DNA of 54,766 nucleotides from Kiritimatiellia bacterium. Its GTDB lineage: Bacteria > Verrucomicrobiota > Kiritimatiellia > RFP12 > UBA1067. The stretch lies in the NCBI GenBank assembly GCA_024405255.1, contig JAKSOY010000006.1:1-54766 (forward strand). The letters run 5' to 3'. Of the stretch, positions 17,878 through 26,688 are shown one piece after another. The first letter of the stretch is position 1, and each line of letters begins with the position of its first letter. The translations under genes were made by a program, and so were the position numbers. The notes under the pieces were generated by a model. The model did no database searches, was not told the DNA's origin, and was given only the letters and a program-made list of their open reading frames with translations.

Positions 17878-18672
17878 TTACTTGCTCGCCCACGGACTCG
17901 TGGCATAAGACCGCTTCAACTCGCTGCGCATCTGCTCGGCCCGGCTGCTTGAACCGAGCTTTTCAAAACAGCGCGCGGCCTTGTAGAGGGCCTCGGGCTG
18001 AAGACGATCGGCCAGCCTCTCCTCGCGATAGAGAAACACGACGCGCAGATAGGCATCGACAAGCGCCTTGCGGCAGGCATCGACGCTTTCATTGCCGTCC
18101 TTGATGATCATGTCGCCGCGCATCAGCAGCGCCGCACCGCTCGAGAAACAATCGCCCACCTTGAAGGCCTTGTCAAGCGCGGTCTCAAGCTTGGACGTCT
18201 TGCCCAACGCGAGAAGCGCACTCCAGTAGGCCGGCGCCAGGTCGCCCTTGTAGGCCGCCGTCGCATCCATGTTGATGATGTCCGAACAGGTCTTCTCCGC
18301 CGCATCGGGCTTGCCCGAGTCGAGATAGGCCTGGGCAAGATAGCGACCCGCCGTCTTGTCCCACTGCAGACGCTTGTATTCCTTCACGATCTTATCAAGC
18401 ACGGGAATCGCCGCCGCCGGCTTGCCCTTGTTGACCAGGTCAACCGCCTCGTCATATCCCGCCGGCTTGCTGATGTCGATCTCTTCCACATCGCCGGCCT
18501 TGATGGTCAACTCGATTCCCTTGTTCGAGACCACGTACGCCTTGTCGCGCGCGCTCCAGCGGATCTGCCCCTTGTGCGTTTCACCCTTCGTGTCCGTAAT
18601 CGAACCGGGGACATCGCCGAATACCACGGCAGCCGCGAAGGCCGCCAAAACCATGATGATGCTTGTACGCAT
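17878..18672 (-). CDS. Periplasmic TPR-like protein of the Exb operon
   Basis: 264 residues with signal peptide MRTSIIMVLAAFAAAVVFG. A small beta domain (about 24-70: TKGETHKGQIRWSARDKAYVV) is followed by tetratricopeptide-like helices to the C-terminus. It is placed between the large TPR protein and exbB, with AAGGAG before the start. I infer a periplasmic accessory of the Exb/TonB-like system, comparable in position to CpoB next to Tol-Pal, but sequence alone does not name a partner. Confidence 0.7.
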   Translation of the reverse strand: MRTSIIMVLAAFAAAVVFGDVPGSITDTKGETHKGQIRWSARDKAYVVSNKGIELTIKAGDVEEIDISKPAGYDEAVDLVNKGKPAAAIPVLDKIVKEYKRLQWDKTAGRYLAQAYLDSGKPDAAEKTCSDIINMDATAAYKGDLAPAYWSALLALGKTSKLETALDKAFKVGDCFSSGAALLMRGDMIIKDGNESVDACRKALVDAYLRVVFLYREERLADRLQPEALYKAARCFEKLGSSSRAEQMRSELKRSYATSPWASK

Positions 18673-18699
18673 GTTCGTTTGCTCCTTGAAATGTTTGGA

Positions 18700-21600
18700 T
18701 TACTTGTCGGCTTCCGCAGCCGCCTTCGCGTTCTGGACGAATGTCTTGTGCTTGCCCTCGGGGAAGAGTTCCTCATAGGTCGCCGCATACGCCAGCACCT
18801 GTTCGCTCTGCTCCTTGCCCAGCTTGACCATCAACGGCAGCAACGTACCATAGGCGCGCTCGAGGTTCGCCAGCTGCGCCGGCGTCATGTCCTTCGCCGG
18901 ATGCTGCGGCGACGGCTCGTGCGCCTGCACGAACACCGTAAAGGTCGCGACCGCGCGACGGCAGGTCGCCTTCGCCTGCTCGCCAAGGTTCATCTGCTCT
19001 TCGGCTTCCATCTTAGTCCGCCACACATCGCCGGCACGCAGACTCAGCAGATCCTGGTCGGCTTGTGTCGGACGAAATCCGCGGAGCTTTTTGATGGCCC
19101 CCATCGCATCGTTGAAGAACGACTGGCGACGCCCGCTATCCTGTTCGTGGCGGCCTTCTTCCGACGCCACCTGGATGAGCATCTCGTAGGCATCGACGAG
19201 CAGATTGCTCTTCCCGCTCTTGTCGATGAAGTCCTGCAGCTTGCCATGTGCCTCAGCCCAGGATTTCTGCCCGACTGCGGCCTTCGCCTGACCAAGCACC
19301 GCACGGCTCGTCACATAGGCCTGCAACGTCTTGTTCGTGAGCGAGCCGACGAGCGTCAGGGACTTGGCATAGGCGTCGTTCGCCACATCCCAGCCCTTCG
19401 CCTCGAGCAAGGCGTCACCTGCGTCGAGGAACTGGTAAGCCGTATACTTACTACCCGCGTTGTTGAGCATCTGGCGGTACTGCTCCACACCTTCCTGCTT
19501 GAGGCCCATTTCAATGAGCGTCTTCGCCAGACGCGGCACGGAATTCTTCGCCTCGTCGGATTCAGGGAAGTCCTTCTGCAGACGCGCGAACGCCTTCTGC
19601 GACTCCTCGACCTTCTTGTCCGCCGTGTAGATCGTCGCAAGCTTCACGAGAATCGCCGGCGCGTACTTGCCCTTCGGGTTCGTCGCGAGGTAGTTCTCGT
19701 ACGCCTTCACCGCCTGCTGACGGAAGACCGGAATCTTGTCCGCCGGATACTGCAGACGCTGCCAGCTTTCGCCTTCGAGGAACTGCGCCTGTTCGCGCTG
19801 CAGCGTGAACTTCTCCTTCTCGGCCGTACCGAGCGTCTTGTCGTTCTCCAGCGTGTCGGTGATGAGCTTCGCCGTCGCACGGAAGTCGCGGATCGCACCC
19901 GCCACGCCCTTGTACGCCGCCAAGTTCATCGCTTCGACCTGCTCTTCGCTGTTCGTGCCGCCCGCCGCGTTCACCACATCGGCGAAGCCCGCGAAACCGC
20001 GCTTCTGCTGCATGAGGGCGAGCGAGAGGCGCGCAGTCGTCTTGTCGGTCGTCTTCGTCGCGGCGCCGGCGAACTTGCGCAGCCAGTTTTCCTGCTCTTC
20101 ACCGTTGCCGAGCTTGCCGTTGCAGACCGAGAGCGTCTGCAGCGCACTCGCGTAGTACGTCGAGTTCGTGTAGGTCTCGGCGATCATCTTGTAGTAGCGG
20201 ATCGCCCCTTCCCAGTCTTCTTTCTTGTAGCACTGACCGCCCAGCGACAACGCCATCTGCGCGGCATTGTAGTGCGTGGGGTAGTTCTTGAAGTAGAGGG
20301 CATAGAGCTGGTCGGCCCGCCCGAGCGCGCCGGAGTCGTGCTCAAGCGCCGCGAGACGCAGCGTCTCATCGCCGGCCGGATGCACCAGGGCGCCGTTTTG
20401 CAGCTCGGCAAAGCGTTCGGCGATCTGTCCTTCAACGGCTTCCGCCGCGAGACGGTAGTAGAGCTTCTTGTCCTTGTCCTTCTCGTCCTGCCACTGGCTG
20501 ATGTAGCTCTGCGCGAGAATGCTGAGCGCACCGATGGATTCCTTATATTCCGGGTACTGCGCCAACAACGCCGAGTAAGTGTCGATCGTCTTCGCCACGT
20601 CGTTGCTCTTGTAGATCTCCCACGCGTTTCGGAACTGCGTCTCGCGAACCTTCTTGCGCTGGCCTGCGCTCACGTTCGTGCGGATCTGCTTGTTGTAGCG
20701 CTTGAGCGTGAACTTTTCAATGTCTTCCGTGATCTCGCCCGCATTGGCCGCCCAGGCGGATTCCGGATAATTGATGAACACGTTGATGGCGTGGTTGTAG
20801 GCGCCGGCGCCATTGCGCTTGCCCGTACGCGTCTTCGCACCGAAGAGCGTATCCTTGATCAAGTCCTCGTTCGGCTTCGCCTTCTTCGCCTCTTTCTCGA
20901 CCGTCTTCCAGAGGACGCGCGCGAGGAGGTAGCGGCATTCCGGCATCGGGCTCATGCGCAGATAGCCCTTCGAACCGTTCGGGTCCTGCGCCAGGAGGTC
21001 GTTGTGAATGTCGGAGAGCTGCTGCATGTAGTCGCTGACGATCGACTGGGCCTTGCCGAGGTTGCCGCGCAGCATCTCGATATGCGCCTTCATCGCGATG
21101 GCCTTGCCGAACACGAGAATCAGGTCGCTCTTCCACAGCAGCTTGTTCACGACCTTCGTCGCCTTGTTCAGATACTCGGTACGCTGCGGATTCTTCATGT
21201 CCTCGATGTCATTCGCCAGGCGCACGAGCAGTTCCACATACGACTGCGCGACGAAACACCAGTGCTCGACATCGTTCCGCTCGGAAACCTTGCCGAGCAG
21301 ATTCTCGTACATCTTGATCGCCTCGGCGTACTTCTTGTCGATGGTGCACATCTGCGCCCACTTGAAGCCGCTCTCGACGTAGAAGTCCATGATGTCCGCA
21401 CCGGGCTTCGGCGTCGCCGCAAAGAACGCCTGATAGATCTTACGGCATTCGGGCATCATCGAACGCGCATAGTAGGCATCCGCCATCGACAGGCGCAACG
21501 CCCAATACTCGCCGTCCTTCTTCGGCAGCGCATCGATGACCTTCTGCACATCGGCAAACTTGCCCATCCGCAAATCGCCCTGGATCTCGAAGACCTTCAA

Positions 21601-21831
21601 CTTCGGTTTGAGATCGGGCCACTTCTGCTTGGCCGCTGCAATGACGGGCTCCGCGAGGTCCGGCATGTTCGCCTCGACCAGCGCGCGCACATAGGCAAGT
21701 TCCTCCTTCGCCGCCGGGTCTAACGGCGCGGGAGCTGCAGAGTCGTCGGCCCAGAGTGCGCCCGTGCAAAGAGCACAAACGCACAAAGCCAACCCTGCAT
21801 ACGGGTGGATTGATGTATGACAAAATCTCAT
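18700..21831 (-). CDS. Large periplasmic TPR-repeat protein
   Basis: About 1043 residues from the ATG at 21831, which starts a signal peptide (MRFCHTSIHPYAGLALCVCALC). The remainder is a chain of tetratricopeptide-type helix pairs, for example YAEAIKMYENLLGKV, DWEGAIRYYKMIAETYTNS and KVEESQKAFARLQKDFPES. It heads the operon (two TPR genes, exbB, exbD, exbD, toroid protein, lolC, lolD). Such solenoids usually scaffold protein complexes; here probably the Exb-driven machine (inferred). TACAAT sits 10 bases upstream of the ATG with no Shine-Dalgarno, suggesting a near-leaderless message. Confidence 0.8.
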   Translation of the reverse strand: MRFCHTSIHPYAGLALCVCALCTGALWADDSAAPAPLDPAAKEELAYVRALVEANMPDLAEPVIAAAKQKWPDLKPKLKVFEIQGDLRMGKFADVQKVIDALPKKDGEYWALRLSMADAYYARSMMPECRKIYQAFFAATPKPGADIMDFYVESGFKWAQMCTIDKKYAEAIKMYENLLGKVSERNDVEHWCFVAQSYVELLVRLANDIEDMKNPQRTEYLNKATKVVNKLLWKSDLILVFGKAIAMKAHIEMLRGNLGKAQSIVSDYMQQLSDIHNDLLAQDPNGSKGYLRMSPMPECRYLLARVLWKTVEKEAKKAKPNEDLIKDTLFGAKTRTGKRNGAGAYNHAINVFINYPESAWAANAGEITEDIEKFTLKRYNKQIRTNVSAGQRKKVRETQFRNAWEIYKSNDVAKTIDTYSALLAQYPEYKESIGALSILAQSYISQWQDEKDKDKKLYYRLAAEAVEGQIAERFAELQNGALVHPAGDETLRLAALEHDSGALGRADQLYALYFKNYPTHYNAAQMALSLGGQCYKKEDWEGAIRYYKMIAETYTNSTYYASALQTLSVCNGKLGNGEEQENWLRKFAGAATKTTDKTTARLSLALMQQKRGFAGFADVVNAAGGTNSEEQVEAMNLAAYKGVAGAIRDFRATAKLITDTLENDKTLGTAEKEKFTLQREQAQFLEGESWQRLQYPADKIPVFRQQAVKAYENYLATNPKGKYAPAILVKLATIYTADKKVEESQKAFARLQKDFPESDEAKNSVPRLAKTLIEMGLKQEGVEQYRQMLNNAGSKYTAYQFLDAGDALLEAKGWDVANDAYAKSLTLVGSLTNKTLQAYVTSRAVLGQAKAAVGQKSWAEAHGKLQDFIDKSGKSNLLVDAYEMLIQVASEEGRHEQDSGRRQSFFNDAMGAIKKLRGFRPTQADQDLLSLRAGDVWRTKMEAEEQMNLGEQAKATCRRAVATFTVFVQAHEPSPQHPAKDMTPAQLANLERAYGTLLPLMVKLGKEQSEQVLAYAATYEELFPEGKHKTFVQNAKAAAEADK

Positions 21832-21841
21832 GGCGAGCAAT

Positions 21842-21847
21842 ATTGTA
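21842..21847 (-). promoter_or_regulatory. -10 box of the TPR/Exb/Lol operon
   Basis: TACAAT on the minus strand, 10 bases before the ATG at 21831. No ribosome-binding site lies between. Confidence 0.4.
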
Positions 21848-21927
21848 GAGAAAAATCGGACACGAGTCAAGGCAGTAGATGAATTAGTTTTGCACAATTG
21901 AGAATAGTAAAGGTGTCTTAAAAATGA

Positions 21928-21964
21928 AACAAGGTCGGACTTCTCAATGAAATCCGACCTTGTT
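21928..21964 (-). terminator. Intrinsic terminator of pgk
   Basis: The inverted repeat AACAAGGTCGGA...TCCGACCTTGTT has a 12-bp perfect outer stem. On the minus strand it is followed by a T-rich stretch (ATTTTTAAG). It lies 26 bases after the pgk stop and before the TPR operon start. Confidence 0.8.
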
Positions 21965-21989
21965 CGAGTCGTTCAACGACACGCGAGAA

Positions 21990-23282
21990 TTACTTCTCGT
22001 CAAGCGCCGCCACACCCGGAAGGACCTTGCCTTCGAGGTACTCGAGGCTCGCGCCGCCGCCCGTGGAGATGTGGCTCATCTCCGCCGCCTTGCCGCTCTT
22101 CTTCACGGCCGACACGCTGTCGCCGCCGCCGATGATCGACAGACCGCCATTGGCCTTGACCGTCGCCACCGCGTCGCACACGCCGAAGGTGCCCTTCGCG
22201 AGCGGCGCGAATTCGAAGCAGCCCATCGGGCCGTTCCACACGACCGTCTTCGCCGCCTTCACGGCCTCGCTGAAGAGCGCCACCGACTTCGGACCGATGT
22301 CCAGACCCATCCAGCCGTCTTCGATATCGCCTTCCGTGACCTTCATCGTGATGTCGCTCGCGTCCTTCTCGGTCGGGAACTTGTCCGCCACCACGTTGTC
22401 GATCGGCAGAAGGAACTTGATGCCCTTCGCCGCCGCCGCATCGAGCATTTCCTTCGCGTAGGCGAGCTGGTCGTCTTCGCACAGGGACGCGCCGACCTTC
22501 ATGCCCTTCGCCTTGAGGAAGGTGTAGGCCATGCCGCCGCCAACGATGAGCGTGTCGACCTTGTTGAGAAGGTTCTTGATGACTTTCAGCTTGTCGCTGA
22601 CCTTCGCACCGCCCAGGATCGCCACGAACGGACGCACCGGATTCTCGACCGCGTCGCCGAGGAACTTGATTTCCTTCTCGAGGAGGAAGCCGCTGACCGC
22701 CGGACGGAGGTAATCCGCCACGACCGCCGTCGACGCGTGCGCACGGTGCGCCGTACCGAACGCGTCGTTCGCATAGACGTCACCATACGTCGCCAGCTTC
22801 TTCGCCATCGCCTGGCGCTTCTCCTTGAGCTCGGCCTTCTTCGTCTGATATTCCTCTTCCGTCAGGTGGATGCCCTTCTTCTCGTCATCCTTCTTGACCT
22901 TGCCGTCTTCCGCCTTGTAGAAGCGCGTGTTCTCGAGCAGCGTCACATCGCCCGGCTTCATCGCCGCCACGATCTCGTCCGCCGCCATGCAGTCCGCCGC
23001 AAACGCCACCGGCTTGCCGAGCTGCTTCGCGAGCTCTTCCGCCACCGGCTTGAGCGAGAACTCAGCCTCGTAGCCCTTGCCCTTCGGACGGCCCAGGTGC
23101 GACATCAGCACCAGCGACGCACCCTGCTCGAGCACGTACTTGATCGACGGCAGCGCCGCGACAATGCGCGTGTCGTCCGTAATCTTGCCCGAGCCATCCT
23201 TGGCCATCGGAACGTTGAAATCGACGCGCATCAGAACGCGCTTGCCCGCGAGCTCGATGTCGCGCAGAGTCTTCTTTGCCAT
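21990..23282 (-). CDS. pgk: Phosphoglycerate kinase
   Basis: Glycolytic enzyme: 1,3-bisphosphoglycerate + ADP to 3-phosphoglycerate + ATP, cytosolic. Family motifs: [31 protein letters not shown], the nucleotide loop GGGDSVSAV and [11 protein letters not shown]. 430 residues is long for the family (about 390-415). The excess is a Lys/Glu-rich insertion around residues 118-150 ([17 protein letters not shown]) just before the conserved [10 protein letters not shown] segment. The start has AAGAGG upstream. It has its own terminator and lies 150 bases downstream of rpsT. Confidence 0.97.
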   Translation of the reverse strand: MAKKTLRDIELAGKRVLMRVDFNVPMAKDGSGKITDDTRIVAALPSIKYVLEQGASLVLMSHLGRPKGKGYEAEFSLKPVAEELAKQLGKPVAFAADCMAADEIVAAMKPGDVTLLENTRFYKAEDGKVKKDDEKKGIHLTEEEYQTKKAELKEKRQAMAKKLATYGDVYANDAFGTAHRAHASTAVVADYLRPAVSGFLLEKEIKFLGDAVENPVRPFVAILGGAKVSDKLKVIKNLLNKVDTLIVGGGMAYTFLKAKGMKVGASLCEDDQLAYAKEMLDAAAAKGIKFLLPIDNVVADKFPTEKDASDITMKVTEGDIEDGWMGLDIGPKSVALFSEAVKAAKTVVWNGPMGCFEFAPLAKGTFGVCDAVATVKANGGLSIIGGGDSVSAVKKSGKAAEMSHISTGGGASLEYLEGKVLPGVAALDEK

Positions 23283-23328
23283 TTTTCTTACCTCTTCTTG
23301 GTTTTTCAGTTTTTTGAAAACAACACAA

Positions 23329-23362
23329 CCGACGGCGATCGACCACTGTCGATTGCCGTCGG
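23329..23362 (-). terminator. Intrinsic terminator of rpsT
   Basis: Stem CCGACGGCGATCGAC / GTCGATTGCCGTCGG with a short loop. On the minus strand a T-rich run follows (GTTGTGTTGTTTTC). It lies 70 bases past the rpsT stop. Confidence 0.75.
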
Positions 23363-23404
23363 GTATTTAGCCGGCGGATTTGATTGCCGCCGGGTATTTA
23401 GCCG
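23351..23404. repeat. Two-copy 31-bp tandem repeat between rpsT and pgk
   Basis: Two copies of GATTGCCG(T/C)CGGGTATTTA followed by GCCG, at 23351-23373 and 23382-23404, have period 31. The second unit adds another hairpin (CCGGCGG/CCGCCGG), so tandem terminator-like stems result. Confidence 0.75.
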
Positions 23405-23432
23405 TCGACAGCCGTCGGATTCGCGGATACGC

Positions 23433-23729
23433 TTACTTCGCCGCAGGTTCCGACGCCGCAGCCATCTTGTTCATCTTGAGCTGCGCACGGGATTTCTTGC
23501 GGTCGGCCGTGTTCTTCGTGATCACGCCCTTCTTCACAGCCTTGTCGAGGCTGCTGACGAAGTCCTTGAACTCCTTCGCCGCTTCTTCGGTCTTCTGAGC
23601 GTCAGCCGCCTTGAAGAGCTTCTTGTGAGCCGTGTGCAGATGCGTCTTCACCGCGACGTTGCGCTTGTTAGCCTTCGCGTTCTGACGGTCGCGTTTACGG
23701 GCGGCACGGCCGCCTTTGATGTTCGCCAT
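23433..23729 (-). CDS. rpsT: Small ribosomal subunit protein bS20
   Basis: 98 residues (usual about 87). It starts MANIKGGRAARKRDRQNAK, a typical S20 opening. Lys/Arg-rich helices follow (KRNVAVKTHLHTAHKKLF, DKAVKKGVITKNTADRKKSR). The extra length is a C-terminal tail (MAAASEPAAK). It binds 16S rRNA early in 30S assembly. AGGAG precedes the ATG. Single gene with its own terminator. Confidence 0.97.
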   Translation of the reverse strand: MANIKGGRAARKRDRQNAKANKRNVAVKTHLHTAHKKLFKAADAQKTEEAAKEFKDFVSSLDKAVKKGVITKNTADRKKSRAQLKMNKMAAASEPAAK

Positions 23730-23827
23730 TGTGAATTACTCCTATTGGTCCTAACTGTGAATACATATTGTACCGAAAACGGACGCAATTGTGAATACTA
23801 AAAATAAAAAAAATTTAAAATTCCCTC

Positions 23828-23856
23828 TTGCGCATTCGTCGGGGAAATGATACACT
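23828..23856 (+). promoter_or_regulatory. Promoter of tRNA-Thr
   Basis: TTGCGC (23828-23833), 17 bases, then TGA-TACACT (-10 at 23851-23856). The expected start is near 23863, 14 bases before the tRNA. Confidence 0.6.
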
Positions 23857-23876
23857 ATGTCCCGTTTTCAACAAAC

Positions 23877-23952
23877 GCCAGGTTAGCACAGCTGGTAGTG
23901 CGGCTCATTCGTAATGAGCAGGTCGGCGGTTCGAATCCGTTACCTGGCTCCA
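23877..23952 (+). tRNA. tRNA-Thr (anticodon CGT)
   Basis: A full cloverleaf is readable: acceptor GCCAGGT/ACCTGGC, anticodon stem GCTCA/TGAGC around loop TTCGTAA (anticodon CGT, reading ACG), and T-loop GGTTCGAATCC. The CCA end is encoded (23950-23952). It is the only plus-strand gene before position 53000. Confidence 0.96.
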
Positions 23953-23961
23953 CTTTTGGAG

Positions 23962-23990
23962 AAGCTCCGATTTTTTGGAGCTTTTTTGTT
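23962..23990 (+). terminator. Intrinsic terminator of tRNA-Thr
   Basis: Stem AAGCTCC / GGAGCTT with loop GATTTTTT, then a T run, starting 9 bases after the CCA end. The DPP-IV-like gene on the other strand ends at 23993, so this hairpin may serve both. Confidence 0.85.
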
Positions 23991-23992
23991 TT

Positions 23993-26092
23993 TCAGCGAC
24001 CTGTGCCAACTTCAGTGCACGATGATTTCTCGGGGACAGACCCCTTGAACGAGCGGTGGAAGAAATCGAGGATGCGGCGGTCGATGTAGGCTCCGCCGAG
24101 ATTGTGCGTGTGGCCGGGCAGGTAGAGCTGTTCGAAATATTTGTTGGCCTTCACGAGCGCGTCGACGACCTGCAGGGTCGAGACGGGATCGACATTGTCG
24201 TCAAGTTCGCCGTTGATCAGAAGCAAATCGCCCCGCAGCCGGTGGGCGTGCGTGACGTTCGAATTGTCGGCATACCAGGGACCGAGCGGATAGCCCATCC
24301 ATTGCTCGTTCCACCAGAGCTTGTCCACCCGGTTGTCATGGCAGCCCGCCAGCGCCACGGCCGCCTTGTAGAAGTCGCCGTGGAAGAGCAGCGCGCCCAG
24401 CGCGTTCTGTCCGCCCGCCGAATAGCCGTAGATGCCGACGCGCGAGAGGTCCATCCACGGACGCGTCGCCGCCGCCGCCTTGATCCAGGGGATGCGGTCC
24501 GGGAAGCCGGCGTCCTTCAGATTGCGCCAACACACTTCGTGGAACGCACGCGATCGGTTCTCCGTGCCCATGCCGTCGATGTTCACGATCACGAAGCCAT
24601 CCGCCAGGAGATCGACTCCGCGCGGCGGATTGACGGGATATCCCTTGTTTACGTGCGAGTCATGGGGACCCGCATAGATGTACTCGATGACGGGATAGCG
24701 GTTCGACGGATTGAAATCGAGCGGACGCCAGATCGTGCCCCAGATGTCCGTCTTGCCGTCGCGTCCTTTCGCACGGAAGACTTCGGCCTGTGGATAACCG
24801 GCGCCTTTCGTCGACCGCACACGGATCTTCGGAAACGACGCGCGCACGCGGCCATCCGCCAAATTGCGCACCACGGTCGTCGGCGGCAGGTCGGGCCGAC
24901 CGTAGTAGTCGACGAACGCGGTACCGCCCGGACTGATATTCACCACGTGTTCCGCATTCTCGGGGGTGAGGTCCGTCACCGTGCGCGTCGCCAGATCGAG
25001 CCGCAGTAGATGCCGATTGTACGGATCCTCGCCCGCCGCCGCCGCGAACCCGTTCGCCATGAAGTAGAGCAGGCCCTTCGCCTCGTCGATCCGCAAGAGG
25101 TTGCGTACATTCCATTCGCCGCGCGTCAGCTGTTCGCACGAACCGTCGACCGCATCCACGCGGTAGAGGTGATACCAGCCGTCGCGCCGCGAGATCCAGA
25201 GGAAATGGCGCGCATCGGCGAGCCACCAGTGATGGATTTTCGTGTAGAAGACGAACTTCGGCGACGATTCCTCGGCCAGCGTGCGGACACGTCCCGAAGG
25301 CGCATCGACGGCCACATAGCGACAGCTTTGAAACCCGCGCCCCACGTAGGTGAAGGTGAAGGCCGACGAATCGGGCAGCCAGCAATCGAGCAGCACTTCG
25401 TATTGGTTCAGGTGTGCGGAAACATCCACCGGCACCTGCCGCCGTTCGGACGGGATGAAGAGCGCCGGGTAGCGCGTCGGCACCGGATCGCCCGGCTTGC
25501 GGTAGTTGAGTAGACGCGCCCGCCCCTGTACCGTACTTGCAGGACGGCTCTCGACGAGCGTGATCTGGCGCGTCCCCACGGCGAACTCACGCAAGGCCGC
25601 GAGCTTCTGCGAGTCGGGACTCCACATCAGACAGTTGTAGGCATTGCCGGGCGCACCGTCGTAGCTCAGCTGTACATCGCCTGTTTCGCGGGATTTCACC
25701 CACACGTTCCCATCGTACAGAAAGGCCGTCCAGCGGCCGTCAGGCGACTTGAGCGGCGACCCGCTCGGACGAATGAAGTTGCGGTTGGACGTCGGCTTCT
25801 CGACGTGTGGCGCGCGCTTCTTGGCTTCGCTGAATTCATCCCGCGAAATGTCCACAAGATTCGTCGTCGCCACCGTGAAGCGGCGCCATACGTCGCCCGT
25901 CTTCGCACGCGTCGCATAGACGAGCGTCTCCTCGTTCTCCCACGTGATCTGCGAAGGACACTCCCGCACCGCACAGCTCGCCTGCCAAACGGCCTTGACC
26001 TTTTCATCAACGTGACGGTAGTCCGCCTTCGGCGCACCCTGCGCACAGACCGCCAGAAACACCACAGCAAGGACAATGTTTTTCATTTTCAT
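23993..26092 (-). CDS. Dipeptidyl-peptidase-IV-like S9 serine peptidase, exported
   Basis: About 699 residues from the ATG at 26092, which opens a signal peptide (MKMKNIVLAVVFLAVCAQG). The N-terminal beta-propeller (about 60-470) includes KSPDGRWTAFLYDGNVWV and MWSPDSQKLAALR. The C-terminal alpha/beta hydrolase carries catalytic Ser in GYSAGG (family usual GWSYGG), Asp in NGELDDNVDP and His in PGHTHN. Predicted to release N-terminal dipeptides in the periplasm. The change of the usual Tyr/Gly-rich elbow to SAGG is a mild deviation. It lies directly downstream of the PEP-CTERM remnant. Confidence 0.88.
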   Translation of the reverse strand: MKMKNIVLAVVFLAVCAQGAPKADYRHVDEKVKAVWQASCAVRECPSQITWENEETLVYATRAKTGDVWRRFTVATTNLVDISRDEFSEAKKRAPHVEKPTSNRNFIRPSGSPLKSPDGRWTAFLYDGNVWVKSRETGDVQLSYDGAPGNAYNCLMWSPDSQKLAALREFAVGTRQITLVESRPASTVQGRARLLNYRKPGDPVPTRYPALFIPSERRQVPVDVSAHLNQYEVLLDCWLPDSSAFTFTYVGRGFQSCRYVAVDAPSGRVRTLAEESSPKFVFYTKIHHWWLADARHFLWISRRDGWYHLYRVDAVDGSCEQLTRGEWNVRNLLRIDEAKGLLYFMANGFAAAAGEDPYNRHLLRLDLATRTVTDLTPENAEHVVNISPGGTAFVDYYGRPDLPPTTVVRNLADGRVRASFPKIRVRSTKGAGYPQAEVFRAKGRDGKTDIWGTIWRPLDFNPSNRYPVIEYIYAGPHDSHVNKGYPVNPPRGVDLLADGFVIVNIDGMGTENRSRAFHEVCWRNLKDAGFPDRIPWIKAAAATRPWMDLSRVGIYGYSAGGQNALGALLFHGDFYKAAVALAGCHDNRVDKLWWNEQWMGYPLGPWYADNSNVTHAHRLRGDLLLINGELDDNVDPVSTLQVVDALVKANKYFEQLYLPGHTHNLGGAYIDRRILDFFHRSFKGSVPEKSSCTEVGTGR

Positions 26093-26100
26093 TTCTCGTT

Positions 26101-26517
26101 TCATCGCAAGCAACAGAGATTTTTCCTCCACAGCACTAACAACGCACCACCTAGTAATGCTAGAAGTACACACGAGGGTTCGGGGATGGGGCCGATACCC
26201 ACCACAACAGCCTCTCCATAGAAACCTATGCCAACATCGAGTATGGACATTTGCATATTATCGTCAACCGACAAATGGTACCAACCGAAACGGTCAAGTC
26301 CATCTGATGTGAAACTGCCTGTGGCGATAAAACCGTTGATGAGCCCGTCTCCGTCCGTGTCCTCGTACTCCTTCACACTTCGTCCGTCGACCGAAAGCAG
26401 CGTCTCGGCCTCCCACCAGTTGGGGAGCTTGTTATCGTTCCGGTCAAAGTGCCCGTAGGCGAGTTCGTTCGTGACGCATGTCGTATGCCCGCTGGGCTTG
26501 AACACGACGAAATACAA
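26101..26517 (-). pseudogene. C-terminal remnant of a PEP-CTERM-sorted surface protein
   Basis: The frame ends in a classic PEP-CTERM tail: IPEP, a hydrophobic helix (CVLLALLGGALLVLW) and a basic end (RKNLCCLR). Such tails direct proteins to exosortase for surface or EPS attachment. Upstream is a dockerin/calcium-loop-like stretch (DRNDNKLPNWWE, EDTDGDGLINGF). The frame opens with TTG directly after an in-frame stop and has no signal peptide, so it appears to be only the end of a formerly larger exported protein. Exosortase is not in the window. It could still be expressed if fused by frameshift upstream, but I see no upstream coding. Confidence 0.65.
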
Positions 26518-26617
26518 TCAGCACCTCTCGCTTACCCAGAATTACAGAATTAACAGAACTGGGTCGACCTTTTCGAAGGAGCGCACCTCCGATGTTCCTC
26601 TCTGCGTTCTCGGCGTT

Positions 26618-26647
26618 CTCTGCGTGAGACATCTTCCTCACGCAGAG
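26618..26647 (-). repeat. Inverted repeat in a CGCAGAG-type dispersed repeat
   Basis: CTCTGCGTGAG / CTCACGCAGAG is an 11-bp perfect stem with an 8-base loop. It is embedded in CTCTGCGTTCTCGGCGTTCT-type sequence (26600-26670). It lies 42 bases after the stop of the TPR gene and may end its transcript, though no T-run is present. It resembles low-complexity dispersed repeats also seen near 52443. Confidence 0.55.
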
Positions 26648-26688
26648 GGTGCGGAAAACGCAGAGGCGGTGTGGACCTCTTCACAAGC

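Noticed and set aside
18574..21723. 1049-residue plus-strand open frame
   Set aside because: It lies exactly opposite the large TPR protein, which has a signal peptide and repeat structure; the plus frame is Arg/Leu-rich shadow.
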